From an uncultured Lachnospiraceae bacterium (GTDB lineage Bacteria > Bacillota > Clostridia > Lachnospirales > Lachnospiraceae): a stretch of DNA of 64,000 nt. How positions within the stretch are numbered: the stretch's first letter is position 1; each line of letters begins with the position of its first letter. A program made the translations under genes and the position numbers. This document shows, one piece after another, positions 18,985 to 27,257 of the stretch. Location: the NCBI GenBank assembly GCA_910579935.1, contig CAJTVQ010000016.1:1-64000 (forward strand), written 5' to 3'. The notes beneath the pieces were generated by a model. That model saw nothing but the letters and a program-made list of their open reading frames with translations. It had not been told where the DNA came from and made no database searches.

Positions 18985-19039
18985 GCGTCCCTCTCCGGTG
19001 CAATGTCATTTGGTTAAGTATTGCGGCGGAGGGGGACGC
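18985..19039. repeat. Intergenic stem-loop
   Basis: Arms of about 20 nt (18985-19004 with 19020-19039) pair with few mismatches around a 15-nt loop. The outer part is GCGTCCCTCTCCG against CGGAGGGGGACGC. A perfect GGAAC-A-GTTCC dyad lies just before it (18965-18975). There is no T-run, so it is a processing or stability element or a weak terminator. Confidence 0.5.
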
Positions 19040-19077
19040 CTCCCATAAGGACAGGCTGTTAAAGCGGGAGGATGAAG

Positions 19078-20121
19078 ATGAAAGAGAGAAAGAGGTTGGA
19101 CTGGCAGGGCCGGTGTCTGGGATTGGCCGTGATACTTTGGGGCGTGACGGGGTTTTGCGGATGCGGCGGTTCGGCGTATGATAATACTACGGCAGCATCG
19201 GCGCCGGCGGCGTCGGCGGAAATGGCGGTGGCCGCGAATACGGCGGCCGGGGCAGACGGATATGCATCGGAAGATATTTATGAATACGGTGCGGAGGAGA
19301 TGCCGGCAGAGGAAGCGAATTCCGCGGCGGCGGACCGAAAGCTCATAAAGACAGTAAATATGAGCGTGGAGACGGAGGAGTTTGACAGTCTGATCGCCAG
19401 GCTGGAACAGAAAGTGGCTTCTCTTGGCGGATATATTGAAAATATGAACCTGTATAACGGCAGCAGCCGGAGCGGGCAGCGGAGCAGGGATGCGTCCATG
19501 ACGATCCGTATTCCGAAGGAAAACCTGAGCGGGTTTGTCAGTGAAGTGTCGGAGGTTTCCAATGTGGTCAGTAAGAGTGAGAGCACGGAAGACGTGACGC
19601 TGAGTTATGTGGACCTGGAAAGTCACAAGAAGGCATTGCAGGTGGAGCAGGAGCGGCTGCTGGAACTGCTGGAGCAGGCAGTCAGTATGGAGGATATCAT
19701 CGCCATAGAAGAACGGCTTTCACAGGTGCGGTATCAGCTGGAAAGCATGGAGTCCCAGCTGAGGACTTACGATAATCTGGTGGATTATTCCACGGTATAT
19801 CTGTCCGTGAACGAAGTGGAACGGCTGACGCCGGTGGAGGAAGTATCGGATCTGACCAGAATGGGCCAGGGATTTGTGCAGTCCGCGCAGAATCTGTTTT
19901 TAGGGATCAAGAATTTCCTGATCGGCCTGGTGATCTGTCTGCCTTATCTTCTGTTCCTGGCCGTGCTGGTGCTGGTCATAGTGCTGATTCTGCGGGCTGC
20001 CCTGAAGTGGGGCGGAAAGAAAGAAGAAGAAAAGATACAGCGTATTTATGATACATATAAGACGGAAGAAGAGCCGGCGGCAGACGGAGAGAAGGAGAAG
20101 GAGGAAGAACTTGAAAGATAA
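19078..20121 (+). CDS. DUF4349 domain lipoprotein
   Basis: 347 aa from ATG 19078, which is 6 bp after GGGAGG; the ATG at 19072 touches that site and is unlikely. The N-terminal signal ends in FCGC, with Cys29 as probable lipidation site, followed by a low-complexity A/T/S/E linker. The DUF4349 domain then begins (LIKTVNMSVETEEFDSLI), contains SMTIRIPKENLSGFV and VTLSYVDLESHKKAL, and has a coiled-coil (about 185-240). One C-terminal transmembrane helix (about 280-315, LLFLAVLVLVIVLILRA) precedes a charged cytosolic tail. It is probably a membrane-anchored protein of the cell envelope; its function is unknown. The end overlaps the start of era by 11 bp, so the two are translationally coupled. 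Confidence 0.8.
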   Translation: MKERKRLDWQGRCLGLAVILWGVTGFCGCGGSAYDNTTAASAPAASAEMAVAANTAAGADGYASEDIYEYGAEEMPAEEANSAAADRKLIKTVNMSVETEEFDSLIARLEQKVASLGGYIENMNLYNGSSRSGQRSRDASMTIRIPKENLSGFVSEVSEVSNVVSKSESTEDVTLSYVDLESHKKALQVEQERLLELLEQAVSMEDIIAIEERLSQVRYQLESMESQLRTYDNLVDYSTVYLSVNEVERLTPVEEVSDLTRMGQGFVQSAQNLFLGIKNFLIGLVICLPYLLFLAVLVLVIVLILRAALKWGGKKEEEKIQRIYDTYKTEEEPAADGEKEKEEELER

Positions 20122-21028
20122 TTACAGATCGGGTTTCGTTACCCTGATAGGCAGGCCGAATGTGGGGAAATCCACCTTGATGAATCATCTCATCGGCCAG
20201 AAGATAGCGATTACCAGCAATAAGCCCCAGACTACGAGGAACCGGATACAGACGGTATATACGTCGGATGAGGGACAGATCGTATTTGTGGATACGCCGG
20301 GGATCCACAAGGCAAAGAACAAACTGGGCGACTATATGGTAAAGGTGGCGCAGAATACGATCAATGAGGTGGATGTGGCGCTGTGGCTGGTGGAGCCCAC
20401 CACGTTTATCGGCGCCGGGGAAAGACATATCATCGACCAGTTGAAAAAGACGAAAACGCCGGTCATCCTTGTCATCAATAAAATTGATACGGTAAAAAAG
20501 GAGGAAATCCTGCTTTTCATTGATGCCTACCGGAAGGAACTGGATTTTGCGGAGATCGTTCCCGTATCGGCATTAAAGGGAGATAATACAGAAGAACTGG
20601 TCCGCTGCATCATGAAATATCTTCCTTATGGCCCTGCTTTTTATGATGAGGATACGATAACCGATCAGCCGGAACGGCAGATCGTGGCGGAGCTGATTCG
20701 GGAAAAGGCGCTGCGGTGTCTGGAAGAGGAAGTGCCCCACGGCATTGCCGTGACCATTGAACGCATGAAGTACCGCAAGGCGGCGGACCGTTCCAGGATC
20801 GCGGATATAGAAGCGACCATTATCTGTGAAAGGGAATCCCACAAAGGGATCATCATAGGAAAACAGGGAGCCATGTTAAAGCGTATCGGCAGCAAGGCAC
20901 GCCCGGAGATTGAGAATCTGCTGGAATGCAGGGTGAACCTGCAGCTTTGGGTGAAGGTACGGAAGGACTGGCGGGACAGTGATCTATATATGAAAAATTT
21001 CGGTTACGATCCGAAAGATTCCAAATAG
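20111..21028 (+). CDS. era: GTPase Era
   Basis: 305 aa. The start is TTG 20111, 7 bp after AAGGAGG, giving the standard N-terminus (L/M)KDNYRSGFVTLIGRPNVG; longer in-frame reading lies inside the upstream gene. The GTPase motifs are GRPNVGKST (G1), DTPG (G3) and NKID (G4). A C-terminal KH domain with the GXXG loop (IIGKQG) binds the 3' end of 16S rRNA during 30S maturation. Length is normal for the family. Its place before yqzL-like and recO matches the Firmicutes order. Confidence 0.96.
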   Translation: MKDNYRSGFVTLIGRPNVGKSTLMNHLIGQKIAITSNKPQTTRNRIQTVYTSDEGQIVFVDTPGIHKAKNKLGDYMVKVAQNTINEVDVALWLVEPTTFIGAGERHIIDQLKKTKTPVILVINKIDTVKKEEILLFIDAYRKELDFAEIVPVSALKGDNTEELVRCIMKYLPYGPAFYDEDTITDQPERQIVAELIREKALRCLEEEVPHGIAVTIERMKYRKAADRSRIADIEATIICERESHKGIIIGKQGAMLKRIGSKARPEIENLLECRVNLQLWVKVRKDWRDSDLYMKNFGYDPKDSK

Positions 21029-21135
21029 GAACGAATAGGAAAGACGAAAAAAGCGAACCCTAACATTATCGGGATGGAGAAAGAGTAAAAAGCAGCGCAG
21101 AAATGAGAAAAACATAAAAGTTTAGGGGGCGCAAG

Positions 21136-21327
21136 ATGAAAGAATCGAATTACTGGCAGCAATTTCTAAACACGGGACGAGTGGAAGATTACTTAAAATT
21201 CAGGGAAACATCAGGCGGATGCAGCAGAATGGGAGATTGCGCCGTGATGAGGGAGAGCCCATATGCAGGAATTCATAAAGTTAACGGGAATGGTTTTGAA
21301 GACGGTGCCTATCGGGGAATACGATAG
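21136..21327 (+). CDS. YqzL-like small protein
   Basis: 63 aa. The first 25 residues (NYWQQFLNTGRVEDYLKF) fit the YqzL pattern W..F..TG..E.YL.., and the position between era and recO is the one yqzL holds in Bacillus. GGGGG lies just upstream of the ATG. The last about 21 codons run out of frame across the start of recO (21263). Function is unknown in any species. The call rests on a short motif plus gene order. Confidence 0.6.
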   Translation: MKESNYWQQFLNTGRVEDYLKFRETSGGCSRMGDCAVMRESPYAGIHKVNGNGFEDGAYRGIR

Positions 21328-21922
21328 GCGCGTCGTTATTTTAACGAAAGAAAGAGGGAAGATCTCCGCTTTTGCAAAGGGGGCGCGCAGGCCGAACAGC
21401 CGGCTGTCAGCAGCGGCGTCTCCTTTTTCCTTCGGGGAATTCAGAATATACGAAGGAAGGAGCTCTTATAATATTTCTGAGGCAGATATTTCCAATTATT
21501 TTGAAGGGCTTCGGGAAGATTATGAAGGCGCCTGTTACGGTATGTATTTTTTGGAAGTGATGGATTATTATACAAGGGAAAATAATGACGAGGTGCAGAT
21601 GTTAAAACTGCTGTACCAGTCGCTGCGGGCATTACAGCTTCCCAGCCTGCCGGATGAACTGGTGCGTTATATCTTTGAACTGAAGGCATTGATCTTAAAC
21701 GGGGAATACCCGGGGCTGCCGGAAGGCAGGCAGTATCTGGATTCCACGGTGTATGCGGTGAATTACATAGCGGGCAGTACGGTGGAAAAATTATATACGT
21801 TTACGGTGACGGAAGAAGTGCTGGCGGAACTGAAGGAAATTGCGGGCGGGTTCCGTAAGCGGTTCGTGGACAGGGAGTTTAAGAGCCTGGAGGTTTTGGG
21901 CGGGATGGTGGGACAGCTTTGA
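21263..21922 (+). CDS. recO: DNA repair protein RecO
   Basis: 219 aa, slightly short of the usual about 240-250. The N-terminal OB-fold reads LTGMVLKTVPIGEYDRRVV and LTKERGKISAFAKGARR, typical of RecO. A helical C-terminal domain follows (DELVRYIFELKALILNGEYP), in which the zinc-binding cysteines of some RecO proteins are not present. RecO loads RecA onto SSB-coated DNA with RecR. GAGGGAGA precedes the ATG at 21263. It overlaps the yqzL-like gene by 65 bp. The conserved next gene, glyQS, is displaced here by about 3.9 kb of accessory DNA. Confidence 0.92.
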   Translation: MQEFIKLTGMVLKTVPIGEYDRRVVILTKERGKISAFAKGARRPNSRLSAAASPFSFGEFRIYEGRSSYNISEADISNYFEGLREDYEGACYGMYFLEVMDYYTRENNDEVQMLKLLYQSLRALQLPSLPDELVRYIFELKALILNGEYPGLPEGRQYLDSTVYAVNYIAGSTVEKLYTFTVTEEVLAELKEIAGGFRKRFVDREFKSLEVLGGMVGQL

Positions 21923-21954
21923 TATACGGGGCGGTGCGGAAGGAGGAAACAGCC

Positions 21955-22819
21955 ATGGCAAGAGCAGTGGGAATCGGTCATCAGGATTTTGAGATCATCC
22001 GAAAAGAGGGATACTTCTACATTGATAAAATAGACTTCATACGGCAAGGAAGCGGGGACTTACTGGGCGAATTCAAGCAGCAACAGTCTGGCAGAAAAAC
22101 TGATCCGGGAGGGAAGTCCGGAAATTAAGATGACGATGGAGAGATTGCTGAGGGGGGAAACTTTCCGTACTACATTGGATGAACAAATGGTTTTGAACCA
22201 GTTAGACCAGGGAGACGATGCAGTCTGGAGCCTGCTGCTGGCAAGCGGATATCTGAAAGTGGAGTATTATGAATTTAATACAGCGCGCCGGAGGGCGGAA
22301 TACGTCCTGAAACTGACGAATATGGAAGTGCAGATGATGTTTGAACAGATGATCGGAGGCTGGTTTGGAGGATGCCGCGGAGTCAGCAATGCATTTCTTC
22401 AGGCATTGCTGACAGATGATGTGAAGGCGATGAATACTTACATGAACAAGGTTGCACTGCAGACCTTCAGTTATTTTGATACGGGGAAAAATCCTTCGGA
22501 AGAAGAACCTGAGCGGTTCTATCATGGTTTTGCATTGGGAATGATGGTGGAACTGGCAGACAGGTATGTGCTGACATCCAATAGGGAAAGCGGGTTTGGG
22601 CGGTATGACGTAATGCTGGAACCGAAGGGGCAGCAGGATCCTGCAGTGATTATGGAGTTTAAGGTACAGGATGCCGGGGAACGGGAATTGTCAGATACGG
22701 TGCAGGAAGCGCTGCAGCAGATTGACGAGCGGGATTATCAGACAGTTCTTACGGCAAAGGGGATTCCGGAAGAGAAGATACGGAAGTACGGGTTTGCCTT
22801 TTGCGGAAAGAAAGTATGA
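21955..22819 (+). pseudogene. AAA-ATPase / PD-(D/E)XK (DUF1703 type) gene with internal deletion
   Basis: From ATG 21955 (AAGGAGG upstream) the frame reads VGIGHQDFEIIRKEGYFY and IDKIDFIR, the start of the AAA-ATPase/DUF1703 family. At about 22047-22056 it jumps to the distant part of the same family in another frame: YWANSSSNSL, AEKLIREGSPEIK, LLLASGYLKVEYYE. The nuclease-like end follows, with FGRYDVMLEP then IMEFKV (D...E-x-K). The roughly 300 residues with Walker A and B that normally join the two are gone, and the frame is lost at the junction. The 3' part could still be translated from 22130 (229 aa), but there is no convincing ribosome binding site. It lies directly after recO at the edge of the accessory insertion. 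Confidence 0.75.
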
Positions 22820-22864
22820 TCGGTTCTGTCGGTCAGACGGATGTGGGCAAAAGATAAATATACA

Positions 22865-22893
22865 TTGAAAAACCATCTTTAGTGGGATATAAT
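22865..22893 (+). promoter_or_regulatory. Promoter of the ParB-like/Mrr-like cassette
   Basis: TTGAAA (22865-22870), a 17-bp spacer and TATAAT (22888-22893). It is a close copy, with flanks, of the promoter at 25084-25112 on the other side of the cassette. The leader to the ATG at 22962 is about 60 nt. Confidence 0.65.
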
Positions 22894-22961
22894 AATGTGA
22901 ATATTATGGAATGTATTTTTTGACAATAACAGAAGTATAGATTGAAAAAGAGGAGAGTAAG

Positions 22962-24032
22962 ATGGATTTGATAAAAGTTCCGGTTGATAAATTGCTGCTT
23001 GACCCTAATAACTACAGGCTCAGAGGGGAACAGAATTATAAGTATGTGGAAGAAAAAAGCGTGAATAACGTAATGGTACAAAAACGTGTTTTAAAAATGC
23101 TGAAGGGAGATAATTCGTCTAACATTAAGGATTTACTGGACAGTTTTAAGGAAAACGGATATCTGAAAATTGATAATATAATTGTTAAAAATGTGGGGAA
23201 AAAGAAGGAATATGTGGTAGTGGAAGGAAATCGGCGCGTTGCTACTTTAAAAGTACTAAAAGAGCTGTATGATGACGGGATGGAAATAGGGAATCTGGAT
23301 CCTGGTATTTTTGATGGTATTGATGTGGTTTTGTACGATGTTGGTGATAAAGAATATGAAATTATTATGGGATTACGGCATGTCAGCGGCATAAAAGAGT
23401 GGGGAGATTATGAGCAGTCGGAACTGATTTCGAATCTGGCAAGAAAGCATAAAATGAATTTCAGGGATATTTCAGAAAGTCTGGGGATTTCTGTCCAAAA
23501 GGTGAAAAGACGGCTGAACACATATTATGCATTGGAAATATTCCGGAATGACCCGGATTATGGTGAACATTTTATTCCAAATAAGTTGTCTTCCATTTTT
23601 TATGAGATAATGGGGAAAGCTGAAATAAGGGATCAATGGCTGGACTGGAATGGGGAATTAAATACTTTTCTTAATAAAGGAAATATGAGGAGACTCTTTT
23701 CCTGGCTGGTTCCCTATGAGGATGAGGATGGGAAACTGCTGGATCCGATTATTACGAAAAGGGATGAAATCAGGGAATTGGCAAAATTTATCACGGATGA
23801 AAATGCTTTACTTAAATTGGAAGAAAGCAGAAGTGTGGGCGTGGCATTGGAAGAAAGCGAGGTTTATTCAAAAGAAGGATTCAAGAACAGTCTGAGACAG
23901 ATCATCAAACTGTTGAATAAACTTAACTTAGGTGCGTTAACAGAACTTACAAAGGATGATAAGCAAATCATAAATGAAATGCTGAAAAAGATGGAAACAC
24001 AGAATAGGTTGATAAAGAAGCTGATGGAGTAA
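22962..24032 (+). CDS. ParB/sulfiredoxin-like domain protein with HTH
   Basis: 356 aa; GAGGAG about 9 bp before the ATG. The N-terminal ParB/Srx-like domain has IKVPVDKLLLDPNNYR, a GYLKIDNIIV step and the catalytic-type EGNRR (88-92). Proteins with this fold use NTPs as CTPase, kinase or nuclease. A helix-turn-helix follows (MNFRDISESLGISVQKVKRR). The C-terminal half is helical and unrecognised. There is no ParA partner and no parS-like site, so chromosome partitioning is unlikely. The Mrr-like nuclease starts 25 bp after the stop, and the pair is under one promoter. Both are A+T-rich compared with recO and glyQS around them, suggesting transfer. A defence or modification-sensing role is inference. 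Confidence 0.8.
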   Translation: MDLIKVPVDKLLLDPNNYRLRGEQNYKYVEEKSVNNVMVQKRVLKMLKGDNSSNIKDLLDSFKENGYLKIDNIIVKNVGKKKEYVVVEGNRRVATLKVLKELYDDGMEIGNLDPGIFDGIDVVLYDVGDKEYEIIMGLRHVSGIKEWGDYEQSELISNLARKHKMNFRDISESLGISVQKVKRRLNTYYALEIFRNDPDYGEHFIPNKLSSIFYEIMGKAEIRDQWLDWNGELNTFLNKGNMRRLFSWLVPYEDEDGKLLDPIITKRDEIRELAKFITDENALLKLEESRSVGVALEESEVYSKEGFKNSLRQIIKLLNKLNLGALTELTKDDKQIINEMLKKMETQNRLIKKLME

Positions 24033-24057
24033 GGAAATAAGGAGATACGAATGATGT

Positions 24058-24867
24058 ATGGGATACTTTTATGAAGAAGAAAAGAAGTTCAGGGAAATAA
24101 TTGAAAAAATGCTGATCTATTCGAATGAAATTGACAATGTATACGGATTGTATAGAGAAGTGTATGGGAAAGAAGATTGGGAGGAAATCAGGAAATTGGC
24201 AGAAAATCTTTCTTTGTTTTTCGAAGCAGTCAAAGAAAGTTATGGTTACAGCTTATTAGAACTGGATGCGGATACTTTTATATATAAAGTAGATAACCAT
24301 TATAAGAATGATTTAATGAATCTTACGAAAGTAATCGAAGAAATATCGGCGGATGATTTTGAAAAACTTTGTGCTTTATTTTTAAAAGAAATAGTGAAGT
24401 GTGAATCCGTGAATGCAACACAACGTTCCCATGATCAGGGAATTGACTTTGTAGGATACAAAAAATATGTGCAGTGTCTGACAACGGAAGAGCAAAACGA
24501 AAATTTATTGTATGTGATCGGACAGGCGAAACACTATACAGACCAGTGTGTCGATACAAGTGAGATCAGGGAACTGGCAGGGGCAATTTACCTGCTCAGG
24601 ACAAATGATTTTGCAAAAAAACAGAGCGGGGCAAATGAAAAAGTTATTTATAATAATTTGAATATTGATGCGTTTACACCAATAGTTCCGTATTTTATTA
24701 CATCCAATTATTTTTCGGATTATGCTTATGTTTTATGTAAAAATGCTGCAATCATTGCAATTGACAGATTGGGTCTTATCCTGAACTTTGTCTTTTCAAA
24801 TAAGTTTAATTCAATGGGGCAAAAAGAAATTTTGAAAGAAATACAAATGGTTGAAAGAATAAAATGA
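24058..24867 (+). CDS. Mrr-like restriction endonuclease domain protein
   Basis: 269 aa from ATG 24058; an ATGATG at 24051 is out of frame and soon stops. AAGGAG lies 13 bp upstream, somewhat far. The core fits the Mrr_cat nuclease fold: DDFEKLCALFL, then HDQGIDFVG (D126 and D130), then VIGQAKHY (Q156-x-K158), then IRELAGAIYLL, the sequence after the lysine typical of Mrr. An N-terminal helical region of about 90 residues has no known match and may contact the ParB-like partner. A C-terminal segment (ITSNYFSDYAYVLCKNAAI, then IDRLGL) resembles the end of Mrr domains. It is expected to cleave DNA, perhaps modified DNA; target unknown. Confidence 0.75.
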   Translation: MGYFYEEEKKFREIIEKMLIYSNEIDNVYGLYREVYGKEDWEEIRKLAENLSLFFEAVKESYGYSLLELDADTFIYKVDNHYKNDLMNLTKVIEEISADDFEKLCALFLKEIVKCESVNATQRSHDQGIDFVGYKKYVQCLTTEEQNENLLYVIGQAKHYTDQCVDTSEIRELAGAIYLLRTNDFAKKQSGANEKVIYNNLNIDAFTPIVPYFITSNYFSDYAYVLCKNAAIIAIDRLGLILNFVFSNKFNSMGQKEILKEIQMVERIK

Positions 24868-25083
24868 AGATTTTGTGTCATTAGACGATCATATCTGTTT
24901 ATCGGTACGTCGGTCTGCATTTATCAAAGTAAAATGGAATCCCCTTTAAGAGAAATAACCCAGAAACTGAAAGTAACAGTTCTGTCAGATTGTTTGGCTG
25001 TGAAGGAGGACGCCCCTGCTGCCGCGAAATCCCTTTGGCCGGAGCGCTGCCTTTCGATTTCCATGAGAAATAATAATTTTATA
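24868..25083. other. Intergenic stretch after the cassette, possible dispersed element
   Basis: About 216 bp without a supported gene. The block 24935-25068 is richer in G+C than the cassette and contains two small dyads: GAAACTG with CAGTTC, and GAAATC with GATTTC. Both strands are open here for 60-90 codons, but no ribosome binding site fits. Its translated minus strand (FTAKQSDRTVTFSFWV) reminds me of short spurious proteins annotated in many gut Clostridia, which would fit a dispersed repeat. That is a recollection, not evidence in the sequence. Confidence 0.3.
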
Positions 25084-25112
25084 TTGAAAAACCAATCTAA
25101 GTCAGATATAAT
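25084..25112 (+). promoter_or_regulatory. Promoter of the lipoprotein gene (second copy of the cassette promoter)
   Basis: TTGAAA (25084-25089), a 17-bp spacer and TATAAT (25107-25112). Identity to the promoter at 22865 includes ATTGAAAAACCA and GATATAATAATGTGAAT, which reach beyond the promoter consensus. Confidence 0.65.
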
Positions 25113-25177
25113 AATGTGAATGTAAAGCAATGTAAAAGAAAAAATCTGAAAATTTCCAAAGTCGGAGGACGGAAGCG

Positions 25178-25822
25178 ATGCGTAAAACAAAAACAGTAGC
25201 AGTCATGGTACTTTTAGCAGGGCTTTTCTTATGGGGCTGTGGGGACAACCAGTCGGGAGACAGTGAAATGGAAGTGGAAGCAGCGGAAGAGATGACCGCG
25301 GAAGTGGAAGTGGGAAAGGACGGAAGTATCACCGAAACGCTGGTAGAAGACTTTGCGGAGGACTATTATGACGAGGAGAGTCTGCGTACCATGATTCTTT
25401 CCGAGTCTGCGGAGTTTACAAGAAACCATGCCGGAGAAAAGGTTTCCGTGGATAAGCTGGAACAGAAAGACGGAGTGGTTACGTTACAGATATCTTATTC
25501 ATCCGCAGAGGTTTATTCCGAATATAATACCGATGAGTATAACAGTAAAAATCTGTTCTGGGGTACGGTAAAAGAGGCTTATGACGCCGGATATTCACTG
25601 GATGTTTCCCTTCAGGATGTGAAGGGCGAAAACACGATCGGCAGGCAGGAACTTTTGGAAATGGGAGAGCAGTATATTCTGATCTCGGAAAATCCCATGC
25701 AGGTGAAGGTGCCCGGAAAGATACAGTATGCCAGCAGCAACGTGACGGTGAGCGGTAAGAGCGAGGCCAGGTTTTCGGGGGACGAGGCGGCATCCGATAA
25801 ATATTATATTATATATAAATAA
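25178..25822 (+). CDS. Predicted secreted lipoprotein of unknown function
   Basis: 214 aa; GGAGG 9-10 bp before the ATG. The signal peptide has a clear lipobox, LFLWGC, with Cys21 as lipidation site. A short acidic linker (SEMEVEAAEEMTAEVEVG) follows, then a compact mixed domain with no recognised family. One segment (KKVSVDKL...VTLQISY-like) looks like a beta-rich extracellular fold. It would be anchored to the outer face of the membrane. It has its own promoter and lies 32 bp upstream of glyQS, possibly reading through into it. Codon use is like the core genes, unlike the cassette before it. Confidence 0.65.
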   Translation: MRKTKTVAVMVLLAGLFLWGCGDNQSGDSEMEVEAAEEMTAEVEVGKDGSITETLVEDFAEDYYDEESLRTMILSESAEFTRNHAGEKVSVDKLEQKDGVVTLQISYSSAEVYSEYNTDEYNSKNLFWGTVKEAYDAGYSLDVSLQDVKGENTIGRQELLEMGEQYILISENPMQVKVPGKIQYASSNVTVSGKSEARFSGDEAASDKYYIIYK

Positions 25823-25854
25823 AAGGAAGACAGATAAAGGAGCGGAGTTTTAGT

Positions 25855-27243
25855 ATGGAAAAAACAATGGAAAAAATCGTAGCGTTGGCGAAAACAAGGG
25901 GATTCGTATATCCCGGTTCGGAGATTTACGGAGGACTTGCGAATACATGGGATTTCGGCAATCTGGGTGTGGAACTGAAAAATAACATCAAGAAGGCGTG
26001 GTGGCAGAAGTTTGTCATGGAAAGCCCTTACAATGTAGGCGTGGACTGCGCGATCCTGATGAATCCCCAGACATGGGTGGCGTCCGGCCATTTAGGCAGT
26101 TTTTCCGATCCGCTGATGGACTGTAAAGAATGTCATGAGCGTTTCCGTGCCGACCAGATGATCGAAAATTATGCGGAAGAAAAAGGAATGACATTGGACG
26201 GCTCCGTGGACGGCTGGAGCCAGGAACAGATGAAGGCATTTATCGAAGAGCATCAGGTTCCCTGTCCTACCTGCGGCAAACATAATTTTACCGATATCCG
26301 CCAGTTCAACCTGATGTTCAAAACCTTCCAGGGCGTTACGGAAGATGCCAAGAATACGGTGTACTTAAGACCCGAGACCGCACAGGGTATTTTTGTGAAT
26401 TTCAAGAATGTACAGAGGACTTCGAGAAAGAAGATTCCCTTCGGTATCTGTCAGGTTGGAAAGTCTTTCCGGAACGAGATTACGCCGGGCAATTTTATTT
26501 TCCGTGTCCGTGAGTTCGAACAGATGGAAATGGAATTTTTCTGCGAGCCGGATACGGATCTGGAGTGGTTTGCTTACTGGAAAAAGTATTGTATTGATTT
26601 CTTAAAGAGCCTTGGCATGAAAGAAGAAGAGATGAGAGTCCGTGACCATGAGAAAGAGGAACTGTCCTTCTATTCCAAGGCGACGACGGACATTGAGTTC
26701 CTGTTCCCCTTCGGCTGGGGCGAACTGTGGGGCATTGCGGACAGGACGGATTACGACCTGACCCAGCACCAAAATGTCTCCAGACAGGATATGAGTTATT
26801 TTGATGACGAGAAGCGTGAGAAATATATCCCTTATGTGATCGAGCCTTCGCTGGGCGTGGAAAGACTTTTCCTTGCGGTGCTTTGCGGCGCTTATGATGA
26901 GGAAGAGATCGGAGAAGGGGATATTCGTACCGTGCTTCATTTCCATCCGGCGCTGGCACCGGTGAAGATCGGCGTGCTTCCGCTTTCCAAGAAGTTAAAC
27001 GAGGGCGCGGAAAAGATCTTTGCACAGTTGTCCAGGAAGTATAACTGTGAATTTGACGACAGGGGAAACATCGGTAAGAGATACCGCAGACAGGACGAGA
27101 TCGGTACGCCTTTCTGTGTGACCTACGATTTTGAATCCGAAACGGATGGCTGCGTGACCGTGCGGTTCCGTGACTCCATGGAGCAGGAGAGGGTTGCCAT
27201 CGACAGTCTGGATGCATATTTTGCGGATAAATTTACTTTTTAA
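25855..27243 (+). CDS. glyQS: Glycine--tRNA ligase, dimeric type
   Basis: 462 aa, the normal size for single-chain class II GlyRS. It starts with the family N-terminus (ARG/KTRGFVYPGSEIYGG, then TWDFGNLGVELK), has the insertion with CxxC pairs (CKECH and CPTCGK), motif 2 (FRNEITPGNFIFRVREFEQ) and motif 3 (IEPSLGVERLF). A C-terminal anticodon-binding domain follows (APVKIGVLPL, ending VRFRDSMEQERV). It charges tRNA-Gly in the cytosol. AAAGGAG lies upstream of the ATG. No T-box is seen in the short leader. alaS follows 14 bp after the stop. Confidence 0.96.
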   Translation: MEKTMEKIVALAKTRGFVYPGSEIYGGLANTWDFGNLGVELKNNIKKAWWQKFVMESPYNVGVDCAILMNPQTWVASGHLGSFSDPLMDCKECHERFRADQMIENYAEEKGMTLDGSVDGWSQEQMKAFIEEHQVPCPTCGKHNFTDIRQFNLMFKTFQGVTEDAKNTVYLRPETAQGIFVNFKNVQRTSRKKIPFGICQVGKSFRNEITPGNFIFRVREFEQMEMEFFCEPDTDLEWFAYWKKYCIDFLKSLGMKEEEMRVRDHEKEELSFYSKATTDIEFLFPFGWGELWGIADRTDYDLTQHQNVSRQDMSYFDDEKREKYIPYVIEPSLGVERLFLAVLCGAYDEEEIGEGDIRTVLHFHPALAPVKIGVLPLSKKLNEGAEKIFAQLSRKYNCEFDDRGNIGKRYRRQDEIGTPFCVTYDFESETDGCVTVRFRDSMEQERVAIDSLDAYFADKFTF

Positions 27244-27257
27244 GGATGGGAGTCAGG

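Noticed and set aside
20048..20110. Longer N-terminus for Era
   Set aside because: This would place 21 basic residues before the standard start; TTG 20111 has AAGGAGG and gives the normal length.
22962..24032. Chromosome-partition ParB
   Set aside because: There is no ParA, no parS-like site and no origin genes; only the N-terminal fold is shared.
24934..25119. 61-codon + strand reading frame
   Set aside because: No ribosome binding site, crosses the lipoprotein promoter, and composition does not look coding.
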